This document shows positions 40,005 to 50,272 of a DNA stretch of 64,000 nucleotides, in pieces (positions within the stretch are counted from its first letter, which is position 1; every line of letters begins with the position of its first letter). The position numbers and the translations under genes were made by a program. The DNA is from Candidatus Binatia bacterium (lineage in GTDB: Bacteria > Desulfobacterota > Binatia > Bin18), in contig JAJDTY010000007.1 in assembly GCA_022826945.1 (NCBI GenBank), forward strand, positions 62,001-126,000. The letters are read 5' to 3'. The notes beneath the pieces were generated by a model. It did not search any database. It saw nothing but the letters and a program-made list of their open reading frames with translations, and was not told where the DNA came from.

Positions 40005-41711
40005 CTACGCAAAGAGCATTTCATGCATGGCGCTACCAGCCGGCACCATGGGGAACACCCCTTCGCTTTTCGGAATGACCACTTCCACCAGAACGGGTCC
40101 CGCCTCCGCAAAGGCGGCCCGCAGTGTGGCGGACAGTTCGGACGATTTTTCCGCCCGAAAGCCTTTGGCTCCATAGGCTTCGGCCAGTTTCACAAAGTCC
40201 GGCATGGCGTCCATATAGGAGTGGGAGTAGCGCTCCTCGTAGAACTTCTCCTGCCACTGTCTCACCATGCCCAGATAGTGGTTGTTCAGAATGATGACCT
40301 TGACCGGAACATCATACTGGACGGCGGCGGACAGTTCCTGAATGTTCATCTGAATACTGCCGTCACCGCTAATCACCACAACCTGCCTGTCAGGGGCGGC
40401 AAAGTGGGCACCGATCCCGGCCGGCAAGCCATAGCCCATGGTCCCGAGTCCGCCCGACGTCAGCCATGAGCGCGGCTGGGTAAATTTCATCATCTGAGCG
40501 GCCCACATCTGGTGTTGCCCTACATCGGTCACGACGATGGCGTCGCCCCCGGTTATCTGGTTGATCTCTTCCAGCACGGCCCGGGGGAGAATTTCCCCAT
40601 TCGCGCCCTGGGTCTGATAGGGCAGAGGCTTTTCCTGTTTCCAGGCCATGATGTGCTGGCGCCACTCTCCCCATATCTTCTGGCGCGGCGCCAGTTGCTC
40701 ACGGGTTTTCACTTTGCCGAGCATGACCTGCAAGACTTCCTTGATATCCCCCACAATGGGGACATCGACTTTGATGTTCTTGCTAATCGAAGAGGGGTCG
40801 ATATCGATATGCACGATCTTCTCTGCTTTGGGGGCAAAGTCGCTCGTCCGGCCCGTGACCCGGTCATCAAACCGTGCCCCCACGGCGATGAGCGCATCAC
40901 AGTTCTGCACCGCCATGTTGGTCCAATACCCACCGTGCATGCCCAACATACCCAGGTTTAACGGATCGTCGCTCGGGTACACACCCAAGGCCATAACCGT
41001 TGTGGTAATCGGAATCTTGAGTCCGCGGACCAGTTCGATGAGCGGTTTGGACGCTCCAGACCACTGCACTCCGCCCCCCACGTAGAAGAGTGGTCGTTCG
41101 GCCTGTTCAATGACTTCAAGCGCGCGTTCGATCTGGCGGATATTACCCTTGAAGGTCGGCTTATAGCCGCGCATGCTCACAGTTTCCGGATAGGAAAAGG
41201 GAGCTTCGGCGGTCTGCACGTCCTTGGGTAAATCAATCAGGACCGGTCCCGGTCGTCCGCTGCCGGCAATATGAAAGGCCTCTTTAATCGTCCGGGAGAT
41301 GTCGTTGACATCACGGATCAAATAATTGTGCTTGGTACAGGGACGGGTGATACCGGTCACATCGGCTTCCTGAAAGGCATCATTGCCGATCATATTGGTC
41401 GGCACCTGGCCACAGATGACGACGAGTGGGGTTGAATCCATATAGGCATCCGCGATGCCGGTGACCGTATTCGTTGCCCCTGGTCCCGAAGTCACCAGCA
41501 CGACACCGGGGCGACCGGACACGCGTGCATACCCCTCGGCCATATGGGCCGCACCCTGTTCGTGTCGGACCAGGATGTGGCGTAGGGCCGTATTCTGAAC
41601 CAGGGCGTCATAGGTCGGCAGGATGGCACCACCAGGGTAACCAAAGATGGTATCTACGCCTTCAGCCAGCAGACTTTCGATAGTGATCTGCGCACCGGTC
41701 ATTGTTGTCAT
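40005..41711 (-). CDS. ilvB: Acetolactate synthase large subunit (ThDP-dependent)
   Basis: A 568-aa ThDP enzyme. GYPGGAILPTYDAL, the VRHEQGAAHMAEGYARVSG segment with the catalytic Glu, TSGPGATNTVTGIADAYMD and the ThDP/Mg site GDGSIQMNIQEL...NNHYLGM are all present. It condenses two pyruvates (or pyruvate and 2-ketobutyrate) in branched-chain amino-acid synthesis. No ilvN regulatory subunit or ilvC lies nearby. ATG at 41711 follows AGAGG. Divergent from an Lrp-type gene, which commonly controls ilv genes. Confidence 0.94.
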   Translation of the reverse strand: MTTMTGAQITIESLLAEGVDTIFGYPGGAILPTYDALVQNTALRHILVRHEQGAAHMAEGYARVSGRPGVVLVTSGPGATNTVTGIADAYMDSTPLVVICGQVPTNMIGNDAFQEADVTGITRPCTKHNYLIRDVNDISRTIKEAFHIAGSGRPGPVLIDLPKDVQTAEAPFSYPETVSMRGYKPTFKGNIRQIERALEVIEQAERPLFYVGGGVQWSGASKPLIELVRGLKIPITTTVMALGVYPSDDPLNLGMLGMHGGYWTNMAVQNCDALIAVGARFDDRVTGRTSDFAPKAEKIVHIDIDPSSISKNIKVDVPIVGDIKEVLQVMLGKVKTREQLAPRQKIWGEWRQHIMAWKQEKPLPYQTQGANGEILPRAVLEEINQITGGDAIVVTDVGQHQMWAAQMMKFTQPRSWLTSGGLGTMGYGLPAGIGAHFAAPDRQVVVISGDGSIQMNIQELSAAVQYDVPVKVIILNNHYLGMVRQWQEKFYEERYSHSYMDAMPDFVKLAEAYGAKGFRAEKSSELSATLRAAFAEAGPVLVEVVIPKSEGVFPMVPAGSAMHEMLFA

Positions 41712-41744
41712 GATATGCCTCTGCTCCAGTCTCCGGAGCGGATA

Positions 41745-41772
41745 ATTATACGAGGGCCAAGGAAAAACTCAA
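41745..41772 (-). promoter_or_regulatory. Candidate ilvB promoter
   Basis: On the minus strand TTGAGT (41772-41767), a 16-nt spacer and TATAAT (41750-41745) precede ilvB by 33 nt. On the plus strand TTGACA at 41799-41804 is a candidate -35 for the divergent Lrp-type gene with a poor -10 near 41822. Confidence 0.55.
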
Positions 41773-41891
41773 GGAACCACAAGCCCCTGAACATTCACTT
41801 GACACAATAACCCATTCTCCGCTATTTGTTAGCCCTCTGGCACTTTTAGCCTCAATAAATTCGGCACACGATCGAAGTGGGCAGGGTCCAT

Positions 41892-42431
41892 ATGGAAATC
41901 GATAATATTGACAGTGTGGACAGACATATCCTCTCGGTTCTCCAGGAAAACTGCAAGCTACCACTGGTGAAAATTGGCGAACGCGTGGGGCTGTCGGCTC
42001 CGTCCGTAATCGAGCGTATTAAGAAATTGGAGGAGAGCGGGGTCATACGCGGGTATACCGCCGTTCTCGACGCCCGCAAGCTGGGGAAGGATACCACCGC
42101 TTTTATTGGCGTTTCCATTAATCATCCCAAGCTGATTACGCAGTTTGAAACGGCCATTGAGGGTTTTGAAGATATTCAGGAATGTCACCATGTGACTGGC
42201 GAATACACCCTGCTGCTGAAGGTCAAAGCCGATAACACCTCAGACCTTGAGGAGGTCATTCGTCAGATTCGCTCACTCGAAGGAGTCGAACGGACGGAAA
42301 CATCCGTGGTGTTGTCCACGCATACTGAAGGACTGTGGTTAAGACTCCAGTTGGAGAAAAAGGCGGCCGTGGACGGCCGGCAGCAGGCAGTGGCAACTGC
42401 CCTCGCCCCACGGGTGAGACGTGGAGCCTGA
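41892..42431 (+). CDS. Lrp/AsnC-family transcriptional regulator
   Basis: A 179-aa regulator. An N-terminal AsnC-type helix-turn-helix ([21 protein letters not shown], residues about 22-42) is followed by a RAM domain ([33 protein letters not shown]) that senses amino acids. It is placed between ilvB and gltBD, whose products make and use amino-acid nitrogen, so it is likely to control one or both. ATG at 41892 has AGGG about 6 nt upstream. An in-frame GTG at 41877 is less likely. Confidence 0.9.
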   Translation: MEIDNIDSVDRHILSVLQENCKLPLVKIGERVGLSAPSVIERIKKLEESGVIRGYTAVLDARKLGKDTTAFIGVSINHPKLITQFETAIEGFEDIQECHHVTGEYTLLLKVKADNTSDLEEVIRQIRSLEGVERTETSVVLSTHTEGLWLRLQLEKKAAVDGRQQAVATALAPRVRRGA

Positions 42432-42484
42432 CAGCCCATGGCAACAGGAATCCCTATGCAGCACAGAGACAGGAAGGGGCGTAC

Positions 42485-45400
42485 ATGACACACGCCGGTA
42501 TACCTCAGAAACAGGGGCTCTATGATCCCAGCTTTGAACACGACGCTTGCGGTATTGGCTTTGTGGTCAACATCAAAGGTGAGCGTTCTCATCAAGTAGT
42601 CGAACAAGGTTTAACCGTTCTGGTCAATCTGGATCATCGTGGGGCACGCGGCTGTGAAGAAGGCACGGGAGACGGCGCGGGTATGCTCCTCCAGCTCCCC
42701 CATCGCTTCCTGAGCACGGCCTGTCGGACTCTGGGCGTGAGCCTGCCCGCTCCGGGCCAGTACGGGGTTGGCATGGTCTATCTGCCGCCCGACCCTACCC
42801 AGCGACACGACTGCGAGCAGCGCCTGGAGGCTATCGTCAGAGAAGAAGGCCAAACGGTCCTGGGCTGGCGGGATGTTCCGACAAATAACGCCGACCTGGG
42901 GGAGACGGCCAAGGCGTGTGAGCCGCACATTCGGCAAGTTTTCATTGGCCGCAGTGCCGACGGTCTAGCGGATGATCTCGCCTTTGAGCGCAAGCTGTAT
43001 GTAATCCGCCGTCGCGTGACAAACGCCATCCGTTACGGCGAGGTCACAGGTGGAGAATATTTCTATATTCCCAGCCTGTCGTACAAAACCATGATCTATA
43101 AGGGCATGCTCACCCCGCAGCAGCTCGAAACCTTCTATCCAGACCTGTCCGACCCGGACATGGAAAGCGCCATTGCCTTGGTCCACTCACGCTTTAGTAC
43201 CAACACTTTTCCGAGCTGGGAACGCTCTCACCCGTATCGCTACCTCATCCATAATGGTGAGATTAATACCCTGCGGGGGAACGTCAACTGGATGCGAGCC
43301 CGGCAGGCATTAATGGCGTCAGAGCTCTTTGGTGACGATCTGTCGAAAATCTTTCCCGTCATCCTGGAAGACGGCAGTGATTCCGCCATTTTTGATAACT
43401 GCCTGGAATTCCTGGCGCTGAGCGGACGTTCGCTACCGCACGCGATGATGATGATGATCCCCGAGCCGTGGGAGAATCATGCCAGCATGGCCGACGCAAA
43501 ACGGGCCTTTTATGAATATCACAGCTGTCTGATGGAGCCCTGGGATGGCCCGGCCTCCATTGCCTTCACGGACGGCACCCGCGTGGGAGCCGTCTTGGAC
43601 CGAAATGGGCTCCGTCCGTCTCGGTACTATGTGACCAAGGATGACTTGGTCATCATGGGCTCCGAGGTCGGTGCGCTCGAAGTCGAGCCAGAGCGCGTCT
43701 TAGAAAAACGACGGCTCCAGCCGGGGCGGATGTTCCTGGTCGATACGGAGAAGGGCCGTATTATTAGTGATGAAGAGTTGAAACGGGAAATCATTAGCGC
43801 CCGTCCCTACCGTCAGTGGCTGAATGAACACACGATATATTTCGATCAGCTTCCAGATGTGGTAGAGGAGCAGCCGGTATACGATCATGAGGCTATGCTC
43901 CGACGCCTGCGCGCGTTTGGCTACAGCTTTGAGGATTTGAAGGTCAATATTGGGCCAATGGCGCTGAACAAAATCCAGCCCATCGGTTCCATGGGCACGG
44001 ATACGCCGCTGGCCGTATTGTCCGATAAACCCCAGCTTTTATACAATTATTTCAAGCAGCTCTTCGCCCAGGTCACCAATCCTCCCATTGACCCGATTCG
44101 AGAAGAACTCGTCACCTCAACAACGCTGACACTGGGCTCAGAGGGGAATATGCTCGACCCCCGGCCAGATAATTGTCGCCAAATCCGGCTGCCTATTCCG
44201 ATCCTGAAGAATTCGGACCTTGAGAAGCTGCGGCGTGTTGACCAACCGGGGCTCAAGGCCGTGACCCTGCCCATACTCTTTAACCCAAAGCACGGCAAAG
44301 ATGGCCTAGTGCAGGCTTTAGACGAACTGTATCAGGCCGCGGATGCTGCGATTGAGCACGGCGCAACGCTGCTGATCCTATCAGATAGAGACGTGAATGC
44401 CGAACGTGCCGCGATCCCGGCTTTGCTGGCGGCGTCGGGCTTACACCATCATCTGATTCGGGCCGGCAGTCGGACCCGAGTCGGACTCGTGCTCGAATCG
44501 GGCGAGCCGCGCGAGGTTCATCATTTCTGTGTGCTGCTCGGCTATGGCGTCCAGGCGATTAACCCCTATATGGTCTACGAGTGTCTGAACGACATGATCG
44601 GCGAGGGCATGCTAACGGGCATTGCCTATGATGACGCGGTGAGCGGCTATATCAAGGCCGCGGTCAAGGGCATCGTCAAAGTCATGTCCAAGATGGGCAT
44701 TTCAACGATTAAATCCTACTGCGGTGCGCAGATTTTTGAAGCTATCGGTCTGGGTCGGGAGCTGGTTGATCGCTATTTTACCTGGACACCCTCCCGTGTC
44801 GGCGGCATTAGTCTGGCGGAACTCGCCCAAGAGGCGAGCCAACAACATGCCAGAGCCTTCCCGGCCATTCCGGTTCGTGGCCAGACGCTTGAGGTGTACG
44901 GTCAGTATCAGTTCCGCAAGGACGGCGAACTGCACCTCTTTAACCCGCGTACTATTCATCTGCTGCAAAAGGCCTGTCGCATAAACGACTATGCCACCTT
45001 TAAGGAGTATACGCGTCTCATAGACGACCAATCGGAACGGCTCGCTACGCTGCGCGGGTTGCTGGAATTGAAACCAGCGGCTGAGCCGATTCCGATTGAG
45101 GAAGTCGAGCCGATTGAGACCATTACCACTCGCTTTAAGACCGGTGCCATGTCCTACGGCTCGATCAGTAAAGAGGCGCATGAAGCGCTGGCGATTGCCA
45201 TGAACCGTATCGGCGGCAAAAGCAATACGGGAGAAGGCGGCGAAGACATTGCACGCTATACGCCGGACTCCAATGGTGATTCGCGGAACAGCGCGATCAA
45301 GCAGGTCGCCTCGGGCCGTTTTGGCGTCACCAGCGAATATCTGACCCAGGCGCGTGAAATCCAGATCAAAATGGCCCAGGGGGCGAAGCCCGGGGAAGGC

Positions 45401-47086
45401 GGCGAGCTGCCCGGTCGGAAAGTCTATCCGTGGATTGCCAAGGTGCGGCTCTCCACCCCTGGTGTTGGACTGATTTCGCCGCCCCCCCACCACGATATCT
45501 ATTCGATTGAAGACCTAGCTCAGCTCATTCATGACTTAAAGAACGCCAATACCGAGGCACGAATCAGCGTGAAGCTGGTCTCCGAGGTCGGAGTCGGTAC
45601 GATTGCCGCCGGTGTTGCAAAAGGCCATGCCGATGTCGTGTTGATTAGTGGTCATGACGGTGGGACCGGGGCTTCGCCGCAGACCAGTATCAAACACGCC
45701 GGTCTCCCTTGGGAACTCGGCCTAGCGGAAACGCATCAGACCCTGGTCCTCAACAATCTACGCAGCCGGATTACCGTCGAAACCGACGGCCAACTCAAAA
45801 CCGGACGGGATGTGGTGATTGCCGCCCTGCTGGGCGCAGAAGAGTTCGGTTTTGCCACCGCCGCCCTGGTTTCACTCGGCTGTATTATGATGCGGGTCTG
45901 CCATCTCGACACCTGTCCGGTCGGCGTCGCGACCCAGAATCCTGCATTGCGCAAGAAGTTTATGGGCGACCCGGTCCACGCAGTTCATTTCATGCAGTTC
46001 GTTGCTCAGGAAATCCGTGAGTATATGGCCCAACTCGGCTTTCGGACCATGAATGATATGATTGGTCGGACTGATAAGATCGAGGCTCGTAAAGCAATAG
46101 ACCACTGGAAGGCCAAAGGGCTGGACTACGCCGATATTTTGCACCAACCTCAGGTGGGTTCTGAGATCGGGCGGTACTGTCAGATTGGCCAAAACCACGG
46201 CATTGAGCGCTCTCTGGATAAGCAGGCCCTGATTGACTTGGCACGTCCGGCGCTGGAACGTCAAGAAAAAGTGTCCGCTACGCTGCCCATTCAAAACGTC
46301 AACCGTGTCACCGGAACAATCCTGGGCAGTGAGGTCACCCGACGCTACGGTCGGGACGGCCTGCCGGAGGATACCATACACTTTCATTTCCAGGGGTCGG
46401 CCGGTCAGAGTTTTGGGGCGTTTGTTCCACCCGGTATGACGCTGGAACTAGAGGGCGATGCCAATGACTATTTCGCTAAAGGGCTTTCTGGCGGAAAGGT
46501 TATACTCTATCCCCCAACAGGTTCGACTTTTACCGCGGAGGACAACATCATTGTCGGCAATGTGGCCTTTTATGGGGCGACCAACGGGGAGGCCTATATT
46601 CGCGGCATGGCGGGCGAACGTTTCTGTGTACGCAACAGCGGTGTGCACGCCGTGATCGAAGGAGTCGGCGATCACGGCTGTGAGTATATGACGGGCGGGC
46701 GCGTGGTGGTGCTGGGTGAGACCGGGCGCAACTTCGCCGCGGGCATGTCCGGCGGGATTGCTTACGTCTTGGATAGAAACGCAACCTTTCACAACCAGTG
46801 CAATCTCGAAACCGTCACCCTGGACAGGCTCAACGAGGGTGATTTTCAGGACGTCCGCGCCATGCTGCAAAGACACGTCCAGTACACCCGCAGCACTCAA
46901 GCGCAGCAGATTCTTGACGACTGGGAGGCAAGAGCGCTGGAATTTGTCAAAGTCATGCCCAAGGACTATCAACGCATGCTCGACGCGATTAGCCGAGCCG
47001 AAGGCAGTGGCTTAACCGGCGACGAAGCCATCATGGCGGCCTTTGAGGCCAATAAGAACGATGCCGCACGAGTGAGCGGCAACTAA
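42485..47086 (+). CDS. gltB: Glutamate synthase large subunit
   Basis: A 1533-aa NADPH/ferredoxin GOGAT large subunit. A short propeptide precedes the nucleophile Cys of [10 protein letters not shown] (about residue 22), then come the amidotransferase strands, the central domain, the FMN TIM-barrel ([12 protein letters not shown] near 915) and a 3Fe-4S site with [12 protein letters not shown] (C-x5-C-x4-C) near 1140. The C-terminal glutamate synthase beta helix ends with [21 protein letters not shown]. It makes two glutamates from glutamine and 2-oxoglutarate with GltD. ATG at 42485 gives the correct propeptide length. Confidence 0.96.
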   Translation: MTHAGIPQKQGLYDPSFEHDACGIGFVVNIKGERSHQVVEQGLTVLVNLDHRGARGCEEGTGDGAGMLLQLPHRFLSTACRTLGVSLPAPGQYGVGMVYLPPDPTQRHDCEQRLEAIVREEGQTVLGWRDVPTNNADLGETAKACEPHIRQVFIGRSADGLADDLAFERKLYVIRRRVTNAIRYGEVTGGEYFYIPSLSYKTMIYKGMLTPQQLETFYPDLSDPDMESAIALVHSRFSTNTFPSWERSHPYRYLIHNGEINTLRGNVNWMRARQALMASELFGDDLSKIFPVILEDGSDSAIFDNCLEFLALSGRSLPHAMMMMIPEPWENHASMADAKRAFYEYHSCLMEPWDGPASIAFTDGTRVGAVLDRNGLRPSRYYVTKDDLVIMGSEVGALEVEPERVLEKRRLQPGRMFLVDTEKGRIISDEELKREIISARPYRQWLNEHTIYFDQLPDVVEEQPVYDHEAMLRRLRAFGYSFEDLKVNIGPMALNKIQPIGSMGTDTPLAVLSDKPQLLYNYFKQLFAQVTNPPIDPIREELVTSTTLTLGSEGNMLDPRPDNCRQIRLPIPILKNSDLEKLRRVDQPGLKAVTLPILFNPKHGKDGLVQALDELYQAADAAIEHGATLLILSDRDVNAERAAIPALLAASGLHHHLIRAGSRTRVGLVLESGEPREVHHFCVLLGYGVQAINPYMVYECLNDMIGEGMLTGIAYDDAVSGYIKAAVKGIVKVMSKMGISTIKSYCGAQIFEAIGLGRELVDRYFTWTPSRVGGISLAELAQEASQQHARAFPAIPVRGQTLEVYGQYQFRKDGELHLFNPRTIHLLQKACRINDYATFKEYTRLIDDQSERLATLRGLLELKPAAEPIPIEEVEPIETITTRFKTGAMSYGSISKEAHEALAIAMNRIGGKSNTGEGGEDIARYTPDSNGDSRNSAIKQVASGRFGVTSEYLTQAREIQIKMAQGAKPGEGGELPGRKVYPWIAKVRLSTPGVGLISPPPHHDIYSIEDLAQLIHDLKNANTEARISVKLVSEVGVGTIAAGVAKGHADVVLISGHDGGTGASPQTSIKHAGLPWELGLAETHQTLVLNNLRSRITVETDGQLKTGRDVVIAALLGAEEFGFATAALVSLGCIMMRVCHLDTCPVGVATQNPALRKKFMGDPVHAVHFMQFVAQEIREYMAQLGFRTMNDMIGRTDKIEARKAIDHWKAKGLDYADILHQPQVGSEIGRYCQIGQNHGIERSLDKQALIDLARPALERQEKVSATLPIQNVNRVTGTILGSEVTRRYGRDGLPEDTIHFHFQGSAGQSFGAFVPPGMTLELEGDANDYFAKGLSGGKVILYPPTGSTFTAEDNIIVGNVAFYGATNGEAYIRGMAGERFCVRNSGVHAVIEGVGDHGCEYMTGGRVVVLGETGRNFAAGMSGGIAYVLDRNATFHNQCNLETVTLDRLNEGDFQDVRAMLQRHVQYTRSTQAQQILDDWEARALEFVKVMPKDYQRMLDAISRAEGSGLTGDEAIMAAFEANKNDAARVSGN

Positions 47087-47125
47087 CACTTTGCAACAGC
47101 AGGCAGACTGACGAAGGAAGACCGT

Positions 47126-48610
47126 ATGGGGAAGCCTACTGGATTCATGGAATACGAGCGGGAATTACCCGTAGACCGTTCACCAGCCGAGCGGGTGAAT
47201 GACTGGGAGGAGTTTCATCAGCATTTTCCTGAGAGCAAGCTCCAGGAGCAGGGCGGCCGCTGCATGGACTGCGGCATCCCATTCTGTCACACCGGAACCC
47301 TGATCAGCGGCATGGCCTCAGGTTGTCCGATTAACAACCTGATCCCAGAGTGGAATGACTTGATCTATCGAGGACTCTGGCGGGAGGCGTTGGAGAGGCT
47401 GCACAAAACCAACAATTTCCCGGAGTTCACCGGTCGGGTGTGCCCGGCGCCGTGCGAGGGATCGTGCGTACTCGGGATTACGAATCCACCGGTCACCATC
47501 AAAAATATTGAGTGCTCCATTGTTGATCGGGGCTTTGCCGAAGGCTGGGTTGTCCCGCACCCACCGGAAAAGCGGACCGGGAAAAAAGTGGCGGTGATTG
47601 GTTCGGGTCCAGCTGGCCTCTCGTGTGCCGCGCAGCTCAATAAGGCTGGTCACGCGGTCACCGTCTACGAACGGGCCGACCGTATTGGCGGCCTGCTCAT
47701 GTATGGCATTCCCAATATGAAGCTGGACAAGGTCATTGTGCAGCGCCGCGTTGACCTGATGGCCCAAGAGGGCATTACCTTTGTAACGAATACGGCCATT
47801 GGCAGCGACATTCCGGCTGCTCAATTACGAGAAGATTTTGACGCCACCGTCTTGTGCGGGGGAGCGACAAAACCACGAGACCTACCGGCAGAGGGCCGCA
47901 ACCTCGATGGCATCCATTTCGCCATGGAGTTCCTCCACGCTAATACCAAAAGCCTGCTCGACTCGAACCATGTGGATGGAGCGTATATCTCCGCGACGGA
48001 TAAAAATGTGATCGTTATTGGAGGTGGAGACACCGGTACCGACTGTGTTGGCACGGCCCTCCGTCACAAATGCAAGACGCTGACCCAATTTGAAATTCTT
48101 CCGCAGCCTCCCTTGGAGCGGCAGCCGGACAATCCCTGGCCGGAGTGGCCCAAAATTTTGCGGGTCGATTATGGACAAGAGGAAGCAGAAGCCCGGTTTG
48201 GTGCGGACCCACGTATTTATCTGATTCAGACGGAACGATTTGTAGGCGACGCACACGGCAATGTCAAAGAGTTGCACACCGTCGAGATAGAATGGGGGAA
48301 AAACGAAAACGGCGCGTTTATTCCCAAGCCCCTGTCAGGAACAGAAAAGGTCTGGCCGGCAGACTTGGTTCTGCTCGCTATGGGCTTTCTTGGGCCGGAA
48401 GATCCGGTCCTCGAACAACTCGGGGTTGAACGTGACCCGCGCTCAAATGCCAAGGCAGAATACGGTCAGTTCCAAACAAATGTAGACGGCGTATTTGCCG
48501 CCGGTGATATGCGTCGTGGCCAGAGTCTGGTCGTCTGGGCTTTTAATGAAGGGCGCGGGGCGGCCAGAGAGGTAGACCGATACCTCATGGGCGGCACCGG
48601 GCTGCCATAG
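47126..48610 (+). CDS. gltD: Glutamate synthase small subunit
   Basis: A 494-aa FAD/NADPH subunit of GOGAT. The N-terminal Fe-S cysteines CMDCGIPFC and [11 protein letters not shown] are present, with [11 protein letters not shown]; the first Rossmann motif [12 protein letters not shown] and GIPNMKLDK follow, and the second is [15 protein letters not shown]. It shuttles electrons from NADPH to GltB. It follows gltB by 39 nt with GAAGGAAG before the ATG. A Sec-containing glutaredoxin gene begins 48 nt after its stop. Confidence 0.96.
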   Translation: MGKPTGFMEYERELPVDRSPAERVNDWEEFHQHFPESKLQEQGGRCMDCGIPFCHTGTLISGMASGCPINNLIPEWNDLIYRGLWREALERLHKTNNFPEFTGRVCPAPCEGSCVLGITNPPVTIKNIECSIVDRGFAEGWVVPHPPEKRTGKKVAVIGSGPAGLSCAAQLNKAGHAVTVYERADRIGGLLMYGIPNMKLDKVIVQRRVDLMAQEGITFVTNTAIGSDIPAAQLREDFDATVLCGGATKPRDLPAEGRNLDGIHFAMEFLHANTKSLLDSNHVDGAYISATDKNVIVIGGGDTGTDCVGTALRHKCKTLTQFEILPQPPLERQPDNPWPEWPKILRVDYGQEEAEARFGADPRIYLIQTERFVGDAHGNVKELHTVEIEWGKNENGAFIPKPLSGTEKVWPADLVLLAMGFLGPEDPVLEQLGVERDPRSNAKAEYGQFQTNVDGVFAAGDMRRGQSLVVWAFNEGRGAAREVDRYLMGGTGLP

Positions 48611-48658
48611 CGCCTGCTCTTACGGTATACAGATAACGAAGTGAAAGGATCAGCATTC

Positions 48659-48913
48659 ATGAAAAAGATTACCGTCTACTCAACAGATTATTGAGGCTTT
48701 TGCACCGCAGCAAAGGCTTTGCTCACCCAAAAAGGCGTTCCGTTCGAAGACATCGACGTGTCGGACGACCCTGCCATGCGGCAAGAGATTGCCCAGCGTT
48801 CAGGGCAGCGCACCGTCCCTCAGATTTTTATTGGGGAAGAGCCCATCGGCGGCTTCATGGAGTTGCGCGTCCTGGAAGTCAGTGGCGAACTGGACGACAT
48901 GCTGGCCGACTGA
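48659..48913 (+). CDS. Selenocysteine-containing glutaredoxin (in-frame UGA read as Sec)
   Basis: An 84-aa glutaredoxin. [11 protein letters not shown] is followed by TGA (48692-48694) at position 12, then GFCTAAKAL: the usual CxxC active site becomes U-G-F-C. Both sides of the TGA are glutaredoxin sequence, with the [14 protein letters not shown] glutathione-binding segment present, so reading stops only at 48913. ATG at 48659 follows AAAGGA. A SECIS-like hairpin lies 14 nt downstream of the TGA. It follows gltD and should reduce glutathione-linked disulfides with high reactivity. Selenoprotein glutaredoxins are known but uncommon. Confidence 0.9.
48709..48723 (+). promoter_or_regulatory. 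Bacterial SECIS-like hairpin in the glutaredoxin gene
   Basis: AGCAAA-GGC-TTTGCT is a perfect 6-bp stem with a 3-nt loop whose first base is G. The loop starts 20 nt after the UGA, within the spacing known for bacterial SECIS elements. An alternative 8-bp stem (48696-48717, loop ACCGCA) begins too near the UGA. Confidence 0.75.
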
Positions 48914-48958
48914 CGGACGACTTGACATGGCCACATCAACACATAAAACACATAGGCT

Positions 48959-49324
48959 GTGGCCATAAAAAATATTACCCTCAGCATCGACGAAGACGTT
49001 ATCCGCACGGTGCAACGCTACGCGGCTGAGCACGGCTCCACAGTCAACGCGCTCGTCCGAGAGTTCCTGACCGGTATCGCACACCGAGAAGATCGCGCCC
49101 GTAAGGCGAGGCGGCGAATCCGGCAGCTCAGCGAGCAAGTCAACGGCTCGGGTCGGTTCACGCTCTTGGACCCGCGAGGAACTGCATGGGCGTTCATGAA
49201 TATGAAGGGAACATGGGCCCGAGGAATGCAGCCCGGCATAGGCGTACTCTGTCCACGCTCATGCGCCGGTACGATACACCCGTCATGGATAACGTTTATC
49301 GTGCCGATTATGTCGAGTGTTTAG
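48959..49324 (+). CDS. RHH/VapB-type antitoxin-like protein, probably frameshifted
   Basis: The first 70 residues (NITLSIDEDVIRTVQRYAAEHGSTVNALVREFL) are a ribbon-helix-helix-type antitoxin domain. Past about residue 68 the frame yields unrelated sequence. In the +2 frame the same DNA reads SWTREELHGRS and stops at 49197-49199, exactly the expected C-terminus of DUF6364/VapB-like antitoxins. A one- or two-base indel near 49150-49165 is therefore likely. With that correction the gene would end 13 nt before the nuclease-like gene instead of overlapping it by 112 nt. GTG start at 48959. Confidence 0.65.
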   Translation: MAIKNITLSIDEDVIRTVQRYAAEHGSTVNALVREFLTGIAHREDRARKARRRIRQLSEQVNGSGRFTLLDPRGTAWAFMNMKGTWARGMQPGIGVLCPRSCAGTIHPSWITFIVPIMSSV

Positions 49325-49734
49325 TCACCTTTACGCTTGGAGCCGACTGGTGGCTTACCTGGACGCACGGCTGGGACTGGGCCGCGTGGGATTGCCAGCA
49401 TACGTCCGGGGCACGGCTTGAGGTCAAGCATGCCGCGGCGAGGCAACCATGGGACCGTGAGACACTCGCACGGCGTCGCTCTCCCAGCTTCGACATCGCT
49501 CCCCGCACAGGTTGCTGGACACAAGATGGGAGATGGGTGGACTCTCCAGGGCGTCCGGCGGACCTTTATGTTTTTGCGTGGCATGACGAGCGCCGAGACG
49601 GATACACCGATCACCGCGATGCCAACCAATGGCTTTTCTTCGTCGTGGTAGAGCAAGACCTACCCAAGAACCAAAAGCGCATTGGGTTCAGGGCTCAAAG
49701 CAATCGCCTCACCGTGCCGTATCGCGGGCCTTAA
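49213..49734 (+). CDS. PD-(D/E)XK nuclease-like protein
   Basis: A 173-aa protein. YRADYVECLVTFTLG starts the fold and WDWAAWDCQHTSGARLEVKHAA carries a D...ExK core (LEVKHAA) as in PD-(D/E)XK nucleases; later WVDSPGRPADLYVFAWH gives the next strand. It resembles short hypothetical proteins found near restriction or toxin genes. It lies where a VapC-type toxin would be expected after the antitoxin-like gene. ATG at 49213 follows AAGGG. Cleavage activity is inferred from the motif only. Confidence 0.65.
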   Translation: MGPRNAARHRRTLSTLMRRYDTPVMDNVYRADYVECLVTFTLGADWWLTWTHGWDWAAWDCQHTSGARLEVKHAAARQPWDRETLARRRSPSFDIAPRTGCWTQDGRWVDSPGRPADLYVFAWHDERRDGYTDHRDANQWLFFVVVEQDLPKNQKRIGFRAQSNRLTVPYRGP

Positions 49735-49947
49735 ACGCGCAGTCGAGGGCGCATGCCCCGCACGAGGAGCACTCAAAGCCGCGCTCGAATCTACCAAGTG
49801 ATGTAAGGAATTCCCTAACCAAGAAAGCCCGATACCGAAAGCCCCGTACCGCTTCGTTGCGATACTCCCTACTTCAGTCGGCCGGCTTCCCTTTTTCTCC
49901 TGTCCGGACTTTGCTATACCCTCAACATCTTTTTTGAGGAGGAAAGC

Positions 49948-50256
49948 ATGGCACTCTATCTTGACGAAGTTTGGCTCAAGGACCCAAGCCCGGAGCGAAT
50001 GAAGGAGTTTGTCGGACTCATAGGCTCGGCCGCAAAAAATCCGGCCTCGGTCGGCGCCCCGCAAGAGGTTCGCTTTGCCGGTGGCCCGTGGTTCTCAAAT
50101 GAAGAGCCCAAGGTCATCTTTCTGGTGGATATTCCCGACCATACCCCTACCTTTCAGGTCTTTGGTAAAATCGTCTCAAGCGGCTTGGTTGAAAAACGAC
50201 GCCTAACCCCGATTGTGGAATGGAGCGAAGTCGAGAAGCTGGTCGAGCAGTTGTAA
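49948..50256 (+). CDS. Small conserved-looking protein, DUF3303-like
   Basis: A 102-aa soluble protein with a ferredoxin-like (alpha/beta dimeric barrel) pattern: VRFAGGPWFSNEEPKVIFLVDI followed by PTFQVFGKI. It is similar in layout to DUF3303 proteins but the family call is tentative. TTGAGGAGGAAAGC before the ATG is a strong ribosome site. No partner gene is evident. Confidence 0.65.
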   Translation: MALYLDEVWLKDPSPERMKEFVGLIGSAAKNPASVGAPQEVRFAGGPWFSNEEPKVIFLVDIPDHTPTFQVFGKIVSSGLVEKRRLTPIVEWSEVEKLVEQL

Positions 50257-50272
50257 AAACCCCAGCATACAG

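Noticed and set aside
44702-45493. 263-aa leftward frame within gltB
   Set aside because: Antisense to conserved FMN-domain sequence; no family features.
48696-48717. 8-bp stem with ACCGCA loop as the SECIS of the glutaredoxin
   Set aside because: It begins one base after the UGA and its loop starts with A; the AGCAAA-GGC-TTTGCT hairpin fits spacing and G-first rule better.
48659-48913. Reading the glutaredoxin TGA as a pseudogene stop or sequencing error
   Set aside because: The TGA sits exactly at the redox Cys, the rest of the gene is intact, and a fitting SECIS hairpin follows; a second gene shows the same pattern.
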